Of a DNA stretch of 64,000 bases, positions 53,861-63,270 are shown piece by piece. A program made the translations under genes and the position numbers. The notes under the pieces were generated by a model, which ran no database searches, was not told the DNA's origin, and saw only the letters and a program-made list of their open reading frames with translations. Each line of letters starts with the position of its first letter. The first letter of the stretch is position 1. The stretch is from Rhodobacteraceae bacterium DSL-40. Lineage in GTDB: Bacteria > Pseudomonadota > Alphaproteobacteria > Rhodobacterales > Rhodobacteraceae. The stretch lies in NCBI GenBank assembly GCA_003258405.1, contig QKPN01000007.1, forward strand, positions 1 through 64,000, given 5' to 3'.

Positions 53861-54325
53861 TCGGCCGCGTTCGGACGGCCATCCCGCAACTATGGTCAGC
53901 CCGAGTGCTAGATGCGCTCCGGGCTGACTTGCTCAAGTGCCCACTGCCGTTCGCGAGATCGCAGCATGGACCGTGCATCTTCCCTTAAAATCTAAAACTT
54001 TAGCGGACTTGGGCAGATCCTGTTCCGGCCGGCTGGTTGCATCGCTGAGATCAACTTGCCAACTTCGTTTCAAAATTTTTCTCAAATTACTGTCTTTATT
54101 GAGTTAGTGCGTCATGCATCACGTCGGGTCGTTTCTTTTCGCCGCCTGTGCCTTGTCCGACATTGCAGATCACGACCCGCATTAACCTAAAAAGACTCTA
54201 AAAATCGGACAAATTCTCTAACGCGCAGGTAAGCAATTTTCCGTTGTATTGTCCGTGCATGCGCCTGACGTGCCCGCTCTCTGACAAGGAGTAGAGTGAT
54301 CCCACCAGGCAGCCGGAGGAAGAAG
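53861..54325. other. Intergenic region upstream of the LuxR-type gene, 465 bp
   Basis: AT-richer than the flanks. It includes the palindrome CTAAAACTTTAG at 53992-54003 and a TAAAAA-rich stretch near 54190. No gene is visible. It should carry the promoter of the LuxR-family gene; I cannot identify a lux box with confidence. Confidence 0.45.
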
Positions 54326-55291
54326 ATGAATTGGTTCGCTGAAGTGCTGGATGACCTGATTGCTCAGAATGAGCGGATCGGATCCGACACTATTGCCGAG
54401 TTGCGCCGAGTTCGGGACCGTCTGTCCAAGGATGGCGGCATGCTGCCCCGTCACGAGGCGACCGCGATGCTGGAAACGCGTCTCTCGGATGCCGAGACAC
54501 TTGATCAGGCGGCGGCGATCTTCGGGGATATCCCCGTTGAGTTCGGCTTCGACGAGGCGACGCTCATAATCCTCAACGAAGGGGGGCGTTACTTGTCCCG
54601 CCGGGTTATTTCCACGCTGCCAGATGAGTGGTGGACCGACTACCAGACGCTCCGTCTGTTTGACAATGATCCGCTGATTGGCGGCATTGTAGCCCGCGAG
54701 CACGAGCTCTATCTGGACGAACTCCTCCCGACCGATGTGACCGCGCCGCGACCGTATTCCAAAGCCGCGCTCGCTCGCGGGATCGGCATCAACGGCGTCA
54801 TCTTCAAGATTGCCTATCCCAGTGGACTTGTCGCCGCCGTCATCCTCAATACCTGCCGGACGCCAGAATTTGCCCGTACCCAGTATCGCAAATATCGCGA
54901 TGACCTGCAGGCGCTCGCCTTCGCGACCTGTGACGCGCTGGTCTACTTCTCGCAGGTCGGTATTTCGACGATGGCGAAGCTCGAGGCGGAGGAAATCCAC
55001 TTCCTGCGCCTTATTGCGATCAGCGAAGATCCGGCCAAGGCGCTCGCCATGGATTGCCGTTACGGGTCGGCAAAAACCCTACAGATGCAGATCGTTCGCA
55101 AGCTCGGCGTCAAATCGATCTTTCAGGCAGTTCTGATCGCGGCACGACGCGGCCTGCTTGACGCTGCAATCTTCCACGCTGATGACGTCATCGGCACGCG
55201 CCCGCGCATCGCAGGCTGGGATGTGCTGGAGACTCTGCGCAGTCTTGGCGATGCGCAGGAAGAGGAGAATTTGCCTGAAGAACCAGCCTGA
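54326..55291 (+). CDS. LuxR family regulator with autoinducer-binding domain (LuxR solo)
   Basis: A 321-residue protein. The autoinducer domain keeps the AHL-contact residues in exact TraR spacing: Trp102, Tyr106, Asp115 and Pro116 correspond to W57, Y61, D70 and P71; the W85 position is Leu130. The C-terminal part (218-279) matches a LuxR HTH, especially VRKLGVKSIFQAVLIAARRG, but the first half is degenerate (ISEDPAKALAMDCRYG in place of the usual GxSxxEIA..L). A Glu/Pro tail of about 30 residues follows. No luxI-type synthase is nearby. ATG 54326 follows GGAGGAAG. Confidence 0.8.
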   Translation: MNWFAEVLDDLIAQNERIGSDTIAELRRVRDRLSKDGGMLPRHEATAMLETRLSDAETLDQAAAIFGDIPVEFGFDEATLIILNEGGRYLSRRVISTLPDEWWTDYQTLRLFDNDPLIGGIVAREHELYLDELLPTDVTAPRPYSKAALARGIGINGVIFKIAYPSGLVAAVILNTCRTPEFARTQYRKYRDDLQALAFATCDALVYFSQVGISTMAKLEAEEIHFLRLIAISEDPAKALAMDCRYGSAKTLQMQIVRKLGVKSIFQAVLIAARRGLLDAAIFHADDVIGTRPRIAGWDVLETLRSLGDAQEEENLPEEPA

Positions 55292-55337
55292 TGTTCGCCA
55301 AGCTCTTCTGGGCCATGCAGAAACCGGATCAGCAATT

Positions 55338-56762
55338 TCAGGCGGCCGACCCTCCGACAGTGAGCCCGCCGATCAGGATGGTCGGCTGTCCTACGCCGAC
55401 AGGCACCCACTGTCCCTGCTTGCCGCAATTTCCCATGCCTGGATCGAGCGCCATGTCGTTGCCGATGGCGCGCACCTGCTTGAGCGCGGTTGCGCCGTCG
55501 CCGATCAAAGTGGCCCCCTTGACTGGGGCGCCGACCCTGCCGTCCTTCACCCGGTAGGCCTCGGTGCAGGAGAATACGAACTTGCCATTGGTGATATCCA
55601 CCTGACCGCCACCGAACCCGACAGCATAGATCCCGTTTTTCATTTCTGCGAGCACCTCGGCGGGGTCCGTCGTGCCGCCCTCCATGATGGTGTTGGTCAT
55701 CCGCGGCATCGGCGCATGCGCATAGCTCTCACGGCGTCCGTTTCCCGTTGCGGAAACGCCCATCAACCTCGCATTCTGCCGATCCTGCATGTACCCCACA
55801 AGAACACCATCCTCGATGAGAACGTTGCGCGCGCTGGGAGTGCCCTCATCGTCGAAGCTGATCGAGCCGCGGCGGTCGGGGATAGTGCCGTCATCCACGA
55901 CCGTTACGCCCCTTGCCGCGATCTGCTGGCCCATGAGGCCTGCAAAGGCTGAGGTCTTCTTGCGATTGAAATCGCCCTCCAGCCCGTGCCCCACTGCCTC
56001 ATGGAGCAGGATGCCCGGCCACCCGGACCCGAGCACCACATCCATGACACCCGCCGGCGCAGGCTCCGAGCGGAGGTTCCCCGTCGCGATGCGCAGCGCC
56101 TCGCGCGCCACACCTTTCCAGTGATCAGTGCCCATGAGCGGCGCGAGTCCGTGCCGCCCGCCACCGCCGGCCGAACCGCTCTCTCGGCGGCCGTTCTCCT
56201 CCACGATCACCGAGATATTGAGCCGCGCCATAGGGCGGGCTTCTGCAAGCCTCAGCCCCTCAGGGCGAAGGATCTCCACCTCCTGCATCGAGGCCGCAAG
56301 GCTTGCGGATACCTGGACTACGCGCTTGTCGAGTGTTCGGAGGAAATCGTCGATCTCGCGCAGCATCTCGACCTTCACCGAGAAGACCGCATCGTCGAAT
56401 GGATCGTGATCAGTGTAAAGGCGCTGATTCGTGGCCTTCGGGGCAGGGGCCATGGTGCCTCCGCCGTCTCCCACCGCAAGCCGAGCAGTCTCGGCGGCAC
56501 GCTTGAGCGCGGACTCGGAAATCTCGGTCGAATGCGCATATCCCGCGGTCTCACCCCGAACTGCGCGAAGCCCGAAGCCCTCGGCGGCATCGTAGCTTGC
56601 AGTCCTCAGGCGTCCGTCATCGAAGAAGAGGGCTTCCGATCTGCGCCGTTCGAGGAAGATCTCGCCATCATCTGCACCGGCCGTGGCGGATCGCAGCACG
56701 CTGAGGGCGGTCTCCACGTCGAGCACCGTGTCGAAGGGGCGGAAACGCTCGGATGTCTGCAT
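55338..56762 (-). CDS. tldD: Metalloprotease TldD
   Basis: A 474-residue subunit of the TldD/TldE heterodimeric protease that degrades unfolded and modified peptides. The zinc motif HEAVGHGLEGDFN (HExxxH) is present, with the second conserved Cys/His region CTEAYRVKDGRVGAPVKGAT and the C-terminal GNCGKQGQWVPVGVGQP. N-terminal DGEIFLERRRSEALFFDDGR is the standard start. TldE is not in the window. It is divergent from the coxB gene; the intervening DNA should contain both promoters. Confidence 0.95.
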   Translation of the reverse strand: MQTSERFRPFDTVLDVETALSVLRSATAGADDGEIFLERRRSEALFFDDGRLRTASYDAAEGFGLRAVRGETAGYAHSTEISESALKRAAETARLAVGDGGGTMAPAPKATNQRLYTDHDPFDDAVFSVKVEMLREIDDFLRTLDKRVVQVSASLAASMQEVEILRPEGLRLAEARPMARLNISVIVEENGRRESGSAGGGGRHGLAPLMGTDHWKGVAREALRIATGNLRSEPAPAGVMDVVLGSGWPGILLHEAVGHGLEGDFNRKKTSAFAGLMGQQIAARGVTVVDDGTIPDRRGSISFDDEGTPSARNVLIEDGVLVGYMQDRQNARLMGVSATGNGRRESYAHAPMPRMTNTIMEGGTTDPAEVLAEMKNGIYAVGFGGGQVDITNGKFVFSCTEAYRVKDGRVGAPVKGATLIGDGATALKQVRAIGNDMALDPGMGNCGKQGQWVPVGVGQPTILIGGLTVGGSAA

Positions 56763-56916
56763 GCTTGCTCCGATGGATAGCGCAGCCCGTGAAGGGCATA
56801 CGTTGGTACTGCCTGTCTTGTCCTTTGCACTGTAATATGGTTGATCTGGATCAAGCTACAAGACAATGGGCCGCGCGGGGGCGACCTCCCTTCGTACGCG
56901 GCCCGGCCAGCACGGG

Positions 56917-57786
56917 ATGGACAGCATGACGAAACAGTGGATCGGCCGCGCGACGGGTGTGCTCGCAGGCTTGGTCGCAGCCCCGGTTTTTGCCCAGAGC
57001 TCAGGGGAGCCCCAGAACCTGCCGATCCTCGGTGCCCCAACGCCGGGCGGGATCAATCACCAGATCGCCGCGACCGAGCTTGCCCATGACATTCACTGGC
57101 TCTCGGGCGGCATCCACGCGATCATGATCGTGATCGTGCTCTTCGTCACGGCACTCCTTGGGATCGTGATCTTCCGCTTCAACAGCCGTGCCAATCCGAC
57201 GCCCGCCAGGTTTACCCACAACACCAAGCTCGAGATCGCTTGGACGTTGATTCCCGTCCTGATTCTCATCGTGATTGGGTCGTTCTCGCTGCCAATTCTC
57301 TTCAAGCAGCTCGAGATCCCGGAAGCCGACATCACGATAAAGGCGACCGGCAACCAGTGGTACTGGAGCTACGAGTATCCTGACTACGAGATGACCTTCG
57401 ACAGCCTGCTGCTGCCAAAGGACGACCTCGCCTCCTACGGTTATGACGATGATCTTTACCTGCTTGCGACCGACACATCGATGGTTGTTCCGGTCGGTGC
57501 CGTGGTGAAGATGCAGATGACCGGTGCCGACGTGATCCATTCCTGGACGGTCCCCGCCTTCGGCGTGAAGCTCGACGCTGTGCCCGGCCGCCTCGCCGAG
57601 ACGTGGTTTGCCGCGGAAGAGGAGGGCGTCTACTTTGGCCAGTGTTCAGAACTGTGCGGCAAGGATCACAGTTACATGCCGATCACCGTCAAGGTCGTGA
57701 GCCAAGAAGCCTATGAAAAGTGGCTCGACTGGGCGATTGACGAATATGGCGGCACGCGGCCTGAAAATGTCGCGATGAACAACTGA
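56917..57786 (+). CDS. coxB: Cytochrome c oxidase subunit II
   Basis: A 289-residue periplasm-facing subunit carrying the binuclear CuA centre. Signal peptide (WIGRATGVLAGLVAAPVFAQ), two membrane helices (about 52-72 and 96-118, with NTKLEIAWTLIPVLILIVI), then the cupredoxin domain with NQWYWSYEYP and the CuA ligands His in IHSWTVPAFG, CSELC and HSYM. It accepts electrons from cytochrome c. ATG 56917 was chosen; an ATG nine bases later is also possible. First gene of the oxidase operon; coxA is not in the window. Confidence 0.95.
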   Translation: MDSMTKQWIGRATGVLAGLVAAPVFAQSSGEPQNLPILGAPTPGGINHQIAATELAHDIHWLSGGIHAIMIVIVLFVTALLGIVIFRFNSRANPTPARFTHNTKLEIAWTLIPVLILIVIGSFSLPILFKQLEIPEADITIKATGNQWYWSYEYPDYEMTFDSLLLPKDDLASYGYDDDLYLLATDTSMVVPVGAVVKMQMTGADVIHSWTVPAFGVKLDAVPGRLAETWFAAEEEGVYFGQCSELCGKDHSYMPITVKVVSQEAYEKWLDWAIDEYGGTRPENVAMNN

Positions 57787-57796
57787 GGCTCATTAG

Positions 57797-58756
57797 ATGA
57801 CCGATGCAAGCTGGGTTGGCGCTGATTCCGGCCCGCGGGAAGCAGGTTTTGGCGATTACCTCGAGCTTCTGAAGCCCCGGGTCATGCGCCTCGTTGTTTT
57901 TACCGCTGCGGTCGGCATGTTCGCCGCATCCGCGCCCATCCACCCGGTGATTGCCTTTGCGGGCCTCCTCTGCATCGCGGTCGGGGCCGGGGCGTCGGGG
58001 GCTCTCAACATGTGGTGGGACTGGGATATCGACGCGGTAATGCGCCGGACTGCCGGCCGGCCCATCCCTTCCGGACGGGTGGAGCGTGGCGAGGCGCTGG
58101 CGATTGGGCTCGTGCTCTCGGTTTTCGCGGTGGTCATGCTCGCGCTTTTTGCGAACATGGTCGCGGCCGGCTTGCTGGCCTTCACGATTTTCTTCTACGC
58201 AGTCATTTACTCTATGTGGCTCAAGCGCTCGACCCCGCAGAACATCGTCATCGGCGGTGCCGCCGGGGCGTTCCCGCCGATGATCGGCTGGGCCGTGGCA
58301 ACAGGCGGCGTCTCGGTCGAGAGCGTGCTGATGTTTGCGCTGATCTTCCTCTGGACCCCGCCGCATTTCTGGGCCTTGGCGCTTTTCCGCAATGATGACT
58401 ACACCCGGGCGGGAGTGCCAATGCTGCCAGTCGCAGCCGGAACGCGGGTCACGCGCAACCATATTCTTACGTATGCGCTCATCCTTGCGCCTGCAGCAAT
58501 CCTGCCTGCATTTACCACGATTGGCGGGCCGGTCTATCTCGCCGGGGCGCTGGTGCTGAACGTGATGTTCCTCGGTGGGGCCTGGGGGCTTTGGCGGCGC
58601 AACGACGCGATGGCTGAAGCCGATCGCTATCGGGCCGAGAAGCGCTTCTTCGGCTTTTCCATCCTCTATCTTTTCCTGCATTTTGTGCTGATCCTGATTG
58701 AGACGGGGCTGCGCGCTGTCGATCTGTCGCCGGCACATTGGCCGATGCTTTCTTGA
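57797..58756 (+). CDS. ctaB: Protoheme IX farnesyltransferase (heme O synthase)
   Basis: A 319-residue UbiA-family prenyltransferase that attaches farnesyl to heme B to give heme O, precursor of the heme A in the oxidase. About nine hydrophobic helices. The first Asp-rich motif is NMWWDWDIDAVMRRTAGRPI, with the usual RP after it, and the loop FLWTPPHFWALALFRNDDYT is the second conserved region. It lies ten bases after coxB, co-transcribed. Confidence 0.95.
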   Translation: MTDASWVGADSGPREAGFGDYLELLKPRVMRLVVFTAAVGMFAASAPIHPVIAFAGLLCIAVGAGASGALNMWWDWDIDAVMRRTAGRPIPSGRVERGEALAIGLVLSVFAVVMLALFANMVAAGLLAFTIFFYAVIYSMWLKRSTPQNIVIGGAAGAFPPMIGWAVATGGVSVESVLMFALIFLWTPPHFWALALFRNDDYTRAGVPMLPVAAGTRVTRNHILTYALILAPAAILPAFTTIGGPVYLAGALVLNVMFLGGAWGLWRRNDAMAEADRYRAEKRFFGFSILYLFLHFVLILIETGLRAVDLSPAHWPMLS

Positions 58757-58765
58757 GGTGATGCG

Positions 58766-58954
58766 ATGAGGCCCGACAGCCACGAAATCTATTCCCGCCG
58801 CCGCAGCCGCAATGTCGGCCTTGGGTTGGTGCTTGGCGCTTTCGTCCTGCTCGTCTTTGCTGTCACTGTGGTGAAGCTCACGGAGGGTCAGAAAATGGAG
58901 GCCTTCGATCATCAGTACCGTACGAGCCTGCTGCCCAAGACGGAGGAGAACTAA
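58766..58954 (+). CDS. Small membrane protein of the cox operon (CoxF-like)
   Basis: A 62-residue protein with one transmembrane helix (VGLGLVLGAFVLLVFAVTVV) and an N-terminal Arg-rich tail (YSRRRSRN). Its place between ctaB and ctaG matches the small CoxF/CtaF-like orfs in Rhodobacter and Paracoccus oxidase operons. A role in oxidase assembly is inferred from position. Three bases separate it from ctaG. Confidence 0.8.
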   Translation: MRPDSHEIYSRRRSRNVGLGLVLGAFVLLVFAVTVVKLTEGQKMEAFDHQYRTSLLPKTEEN

Positions 58955-58957
58955 GCC

Positions 58958-59569
58958 ATGTCTTCTCCCCGGAACCGCCGGACGGCACTCTGGCTCTTGC
59001 TGATCGTGCCGGTGATGCTCGGAGGCAGCTATGCCGCCGTGCCGCTCTACAACCTCTTTTGTAAAGTAACGGGTTACGGCGGCACTACATCGGTTGCCGA
59101 TGGTCCCTCGAGCAGGATGCTTGACCAACTCATCACGGTGCGTTTCGATGCCAACACGGCTCCGGGCATGCCTTGGGAGTTTCGGCCCGTCCAGCGCACG
59201 ATGAAAGTGCGGCTCGGCGAGACGGCTTTAGCGTTCTACGAGGCCTACAATCCGACCGATGAACCGATCGCAGGTACGGCGAGCTACAATGTATCACCCT
59301 ATGCCGCTGGGGCGTTCTTCGACAAGATCGCCTGCTTCTGCTTCTCGATGCAGATCCTCCAACCTGGCGAGCGGATAGAGATGCCGGTGAGCTTCTACGT
59401 CGACCCCGACATGCTCACTGACCGTGAAGGGCGTTACGTCAACGATGTAACCCTGTCGTACACGATGAACCGGACCGAGCTGCCGGAGGGCGGCGCCGCC
59501 GCGCTCGAAACCGGATTGAATACGCAACTTGCGGCCGCTCCCGTGGCGGACGGCACGACGAGACAATAG
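58958..59569 (+). CDS. ctaG: Cytochrome c oxidase assembly protein CtaG (Cox11)
   Basis: A 203-residue copper chaperone that delivers Cu to the CuB site of subunit I. One N-terminal membrane helix ([20 protein letters not shown]) is followed by the Cox11 periplasmic beta domain. The copper-binding [20 protein letters not shown] motif (Cys-Phe-Cys-Phe) is intact, as is the [11 protein letters not shown] Cys near the membrane. ATG 58958. Confidence 0.95.
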   Translation: MSSPRNRRTALWLLLIVPVMLGGSYAAVPLYNLFCKVTGYGGTTSVADGPSSRMLDQLITVRFDANTAPGMPWEFRPVQRTMKVRLGETALAFYEAYNPTDEPIAGTASYNVSPYAAGAFFDKIACFCFSMQILQPGERIEMPVSFYVDPDMLTDREGRYVNDVTLSYTMNRTELPEGGAAALETGLNTQLAAAPVADGTTRQ

Positions 59570-59582
59570 GGAGACCGCAAAA

Positions 59583-60386
59583 ATGGCAGGCCACAAGAAC
59601 CACGACTATCACATACTCGCTCCGAGCATCTGGCCCTTCATCGGAGCGGTCGGCGCCTTCGTTATGCTGATGGGCGCCGTGCTGTTCTTCCACGACATGG
59701 GCCCCTGGATCCTGCTGATCGGGCTCGTGACCGTGCTCTACGTCATGTATGGCTGGTGGTCCGACGTGATCTCCGAGAGCCGGATCGGGGATCATACACC
59801 GGTTGTGCGCATTGGCCTGCGCTACGGAGTGATCCTCTTTATTGTCTCCGAGATCATGTTCTTCGCGGCCTGGTTCTGGTCTTTCTTCAAGAACGCTCTG
59901 TATCCCATGCCTGCGATCGACGAAACGTGGCCGCCGCCGGGCATTGAGACTTTCGATCCTTGGCACCTTCCGCTCATCAATACGCTCATTCTTCTCTGCT
60001 CCGGCTGTGCGGCGACCTGGGCTCACCATGCGCTCGTGCACGAGAATGACCGTCAGCAGCTGAAGTGGGGCCTCTGGCTTGCGATCGTGCTTGGGGTGCT
60101 CTTCACTTTTTTCCAAGCCTATGAATACAGTCATGCGGAGTTCGGCTTCTCCGGCAACGTCTACGGTGCGAACTTCTTCATGGCGACGGGCTTCCACGGC
60201 TTCCATGTCATCGTCGGCACTATATTCCTCACCGTTTGCCTGATCCGCGCCTATAACGGCGACTTCACACAGGAACAGCATGTGGGCTTCGAGGCGGCCG
60301 CTTGGTATTGGCATTTCGTTGATGTGGTTTGGCTTTTCCTCTTTGCGGCCGTTTACATTTGGGGTGGGGGCGTCCCGGCGCACTGA
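59583..60386 (+). CDS. coxC: Cytochrome c oxidase subunit III
   Basis: A 267-residue, seven-helix membrane subunit. It starts [20 protein letters not shown], and has [20 protein letters not shown] near the end, conserved in aa3 oxidase subunit III, and the lipid-binding [14 protein letters not shown] segment. It stabilises the proton-pumping core. ATG 59583 begins 13 bases after ctaG; an earlier in-frame start lies inside ctaG. It is the last gene of the operon; surf1, often next, is absent here. A strong terminator follows. Confidence 0.95.
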   Translation: MAGHKNHDYHILAPSIWPFIGAVGAFVMLMGAVLFFHDMGPWILLIGLVTVLYVMYGWWSDVISESRIGDHTPVVRIGLRYGVILFIVSEIMFFAAWFWSFFKNALYPMPAIDETWPPPGIETFDPWHLPLINTLILLCSGCAATWAHHALVHENDRQQLKWGLWLAIVLGVLFTFFQAYEYSHAEFGFSGNVYGANFFMATGFHGFHVIVGTIFLTVCLIRAYNGDFTQEQHVGFEAAAWYWHFVDVVWLFLFAAVYIWGGGVPAH

Positions 60387-60412
60387 CCTTCTTGCGATTG
60401 CAGGTCAGCATC

Positions 60413-60440
60413 AGGGCCGCCCTTAGGCGGCCCTTTTTCT
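60413..60440 (+). terminator. Rho-independent terminator of the cytochrome oxidase operon
   Basis: AGGGCCGCC (60413-60421) and GGCGGCCCT (60426-60434) form a perfect 9-bp stem with a CTTA loop, followed by TTTTT. A textbook terminator 26 bases past coxC. Confidence 0.92.
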
Positions 60441-60478
60441 TTCGTGAATAAGATTGAACGGGCTCTTCCAGCGCCCGC

Positions 60479-61513
60479 TCAGCGGCAGACCGCCTTCAGG
60501 GCTGACCAGTCCTGCTTCGGCAGGAGCGGCCTGGATCCGCGTGTGCGCGCAGCGGCGGGTGTGAAGGCGGGTGCATCTTCCGTGCCGGTTCGGGGAAGAA
60601 GATCGCGTCTTGCCAGTGCTGCCTCGAATGGCGAGGGATCTATACCGAGCCGCGCGAGCCGGGCAATCGCCTCGGCGACCTCGGCGGGTGTCGGTGGCGT
60701 CAGGGCCGCGTCAGCAGCATCGGCCAAGGCGGTCGCACCGATTTCCCCCGTCAGGACATAGCGGAGGTTCTGCGCTGGTCCTACGGTTTCCATCAAGCGC
60801 TCGACAGGGCTTCGCTCGAGGCCGATCTCGACCCAGCCCGCGACCTCTTCCGGGCCGTCGGCCTCTGCGATCGTGGCCCGGTCGAGCAGGATGGTGCGCC
60901 CCGGCAATGTCGCGACCGGCGCACCATCGGGTAATCCGAGCACCCGCAACCGCGGGGCCTGACCATCGGTGGGGACAAGCCGTGCTGCGATCCGGTCGAG
61001 CGCACGGTTGCCCGCCACGCCGCCGCAGATACCGCCGCCGGTCTCCATCAGCGAGATGAGCATCCGGTCGCCAAACTCGGAGGCCTGCTCCGCTGGGACC
61101 ATGCGAATGGCTTGGCTGCGGACAGTGCCGGGACCCACCGAGGCGATGCCGATCATCAGGAGCGCTATCACCGAAAGCATGAGATAGGGCGGCCTCCGGC
61201 GGGTGCCTGCGGCCGGCTGTCCTGGTGTGATCTCCCCGCGAGACACCTCGGCAATGGCCGAAATCATCATGGTGTCGCCGATGGCGATCGTCTCGTCTCC
61301 CTCGGCGTTCATGGCGTATATCGTTGCGTCGCCGTCCTGCCCGATAACCTGGATTCCGGCCAGCGCCCAGTGCCCGAGCGGTGCCTCGCTGGAATCGGTC
61401 AGCGTGATCGTAGACGTGCCGAAGGTCACGAGAACCTCTTTCGGCGGAGCGTCGGAACTTTCCCGCCAGATCCCGGTGGTTTCGAGGCGGACATATCGGT
61501 CGAGTGCGGTCAT
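60479..61513 (-). CDS. M48-peptidase-like membrane protein, zinc site lost
   Basis: A 344-residue protein with a cytoplasmic N-terminus, one membrane helix (about 109-128, PYLMLSVIALLMIGIASVGP) and a distal domain. Around 200-240 it reads ATLPGRTILLDRATIAEADG and then PEEVAGWVEIGLERS, closely matching the M48 lead-in (LPGGxIxxxxGLLxxAxxxDELAGVLAHEIGH). Where HEIGH is expected there are no histidines (IGLER), so it is probably a non-catalytic relative. The N-terminal third (VTFGTSTITLTDSSEAPLGH) is a beta-rich domain of unknown type. ATG 61513; convergent to coxC. Role unknown. Confidence 0.65.
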   Translation of the reverse strand: MTALDRYVRLETTGIWRESSDAPPKEVLVTFGTSTITLTDSSEAPLGHWALAGIQVIGQDGDATIYAMNAEGDETIAIGDTMMISAIAEVSRGEITPGQPAAGTRRRPPYLMLSVIALLMIGIASVGPGTVRSQAIRMVPAEQASEFGDRMLISLMETGGGICGGVAGNRALDRIAARLVPTDGQAPRLRVLGLPDGAPVATLPGRTILLDRATIAEADGPEEVAGWVEIGLERSPVERLMETVGPAQNLRYVLTGEIGATALADAADAALTPPTPAEVAEAIARLARLGIDPSPFEAALARRDLLPRTGTEDAPAFTPAAARTRGSRPLLPKQDWSALKAVCR

Positions 61514-61580
61514 GCGGCGGAGCAGAATGTCCTCGGGAACTGTTGCAGCCCTTTGCTCCTATCCCGCTCCGCGGCGCTTG

Positions 61581-63203
61581 TCACGAGCCGAGCGCGTAAC
61601 CTGAGGCTACAAGATTCTTCCTCAGGTTGAGCTTGGAGATCTTGCCCGTCGCGGTGTGCGGCAACTCCTCAAGGAAGAGGATGTCGTCAGGAAGCTGCCA
61701 TTTCGCGAAATGCTCCGCCAGTGCGGCGCGAATGCTTTCCGGGTCTGGAGTGGTGCCCGGCCTCGGCACGACGCAAAGCACCGGCCGCTCGCCCCATTTC
61801 GGATGCGACCAGGCCACTGCGGCAGCCTCGGCAACCTCTGGATGGGCGATGGCGGCATTCTCCAGCGCTATCGAGCTGATCCACTCGCCACCCGATTTGA
61901 TGATGTCCTTGGAGCGATCCGTGATGCGCACATAGCCGCTCTCGGTCATCGTCGCCATGTCACCGGTATCGAACCAGCCATCGGCATCGGTCGCGTCCGT
62001 GTCCGCCTTGAGGTATCGCCGCACCACGGCGTCGCCTTTCGTGAGCAGCCTGCCTTGGGCGACTCCGTCCCAAGGCAGGTCGTGCCCCTCTTCGTCAACG
62101 ATCCGCAGATCGACACTGAAGGGCGGGTGGCCCACCGTCTCCTGGAAGTCGAGCCGCTCCTCCGCCGACAGAGCAAGGACCTCTGGCTTGAACGAGCAGA
62201 TCGTGCCGATCGGGGACATCTCGGTCATGCCCCAGGCATGGAGCACATGAATGCCGTAATGGTTCTGGAAGCGCTCGATCACCGCACGCGGACAGGAGGA
62301 TCCGCCGATTGCAACGCGCTTCAGCGTCGAGAAGCGGAGGTCACCCGCATCAAGATAGCTCAGTAGCCCGAGCCAGACCGTCGGCACGGCGGCGGTGATA
62401 GTGACACCCATCTCGAGCATCTCGTAGACCCCGGCGGGGGTCAGGTCCCGCCCTGGCAACACGAGCGCGCAGCCCGACAGCGGCCCGACGAAGGCCGTGC
62501 TCCAGCCATTAGCGTGAAAGAGCGGCACCACAGGCATCAACGTGTCGGCGGCGCCGAGGGATAACATGTCGGGGCTCTGCACTGCCAGCGCATGCAGCGT
62601 GTTCGAGCGGTGGGTGTAGACCACCCCCTTGGGATTCCCTGTCGTTCCAGAAGTATAACAGATGCCGCAAGCATCGTGCTCGTCACCCTGAACCCAGTCG
62701 AAATCGCCATCTGCTTCCGCCAGCCACTCCTCGTAGGCGATCATCCCGTCCGAACCTTCCGGCATATGCGCGGCATCGGTCAGCACGATCACGTTCCTTA
62801 CGGCAGGCAACTGATCGCGGATTCTGGCGATGATCGGCACGAGATCGAGATCGACGAAGAGCATCCGGTCGCCGGCATGGTTGATGATGTAGACGAGCTG
62901 TTCGGGTGCGAGCCGGGGGTTTAGTGTGTGCAGCGCGGCGCCGCAGCCCGGAATGCCATACCAGAGCTCGAGGAACCGGAGCGTGTTCCAGCCCATCACA
63001 CCCAGAATGTCGCCGCGCCCCAAGCCGTCGGCATTGAGCTTCTTTGCGACACGGAGCGCGCGAATGCGCTGCTCCGCCCACGTGCTGGTGACGATTGGCC
63101 CCTCGATACTGCGCCCGGTCAGGGGCCGCTTGCCATGAAACCTCGCGGCATGGTCGATCAGCCGCCCCACCCTCAGGGGCATGTCCTGCATGAGGTTGTG
63201 CAT
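61581..63203 (-). CDS. Long-chain/medium-chain fatty acid-CoA ligase (AMP-forming)
   Basis: A 540-residue acyl-adenylate enzyme of the ANL superfamily. AMP-binding motif YTSGTTGNPKGVVYTHRS, A5 region HAWGMTEMSPIGT, A7 DGWFDTGDMATM and the catalytic Lys of A10 in TATGKISKLNLR. N-terminal part MPLRVGRLIDHAARFHGKRP fits the FadD3/long-chain ligase group of alphaproteobacteria. It activates a carboxylic acid to its CoA ester; the chain length is unknown. ATG 63203 lies ten bases after GGAGG. It is preceded on the same strand by a TetR gene 67 bases upstream. Confidence 0.93.
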   Translation of the reverse strand: MHNLMQDMPLRVGRLIDHAARFHGKRPLTGRSIEGPIVTSTWAEQRIRALRVAKKLNADGLGRGDILGVMGWNTLRFLELWYGIPGCGAALHTLNPRLAPEQLVYIINHAGDRMLFVDLDLVPIIARIRDQLPAVRNVIVLTDAAHMPEGSDGMIAYEEWLAEADGDFDWVQGDEHDACGICYTSGTTGNPKGVVYTHRSNTLHALAVQSPDMLSLGAADTLMPVVPLFHANGWSTAFVGPLSGCALVLPGRDLTPAGVYEMLEMGVTITAAVPTVWLGLLSYLDAGDLRFSTLKRVAIGGSSCPRAVIERFQNHYGIHVLHAWGMTEMSPIGTICSFKPEVLALSAEERLDFQETVGHPPFSVDLRIVDEEGHDLPWDGVAQGRLLTKGDAVVRRYLKADTDATDADGWFDTGDMATMTESGYVRITDRSKDIIKSGGEWISSIALENAAIAHPEVAEAAAVAWSHPKWGERPVLCVVPRPGTTPDPESIRAALAEHFAKWQLPDDILFLEELPHTATGKISKLNLRKNLVASGYALGS

Positions 63204-63270
63204 CTGGGTGGTCCTCCCATTGTTTTGGGAAGAGCCTAGCAGAAGTCGGCGCAAATGCCGCACGGGAAGT

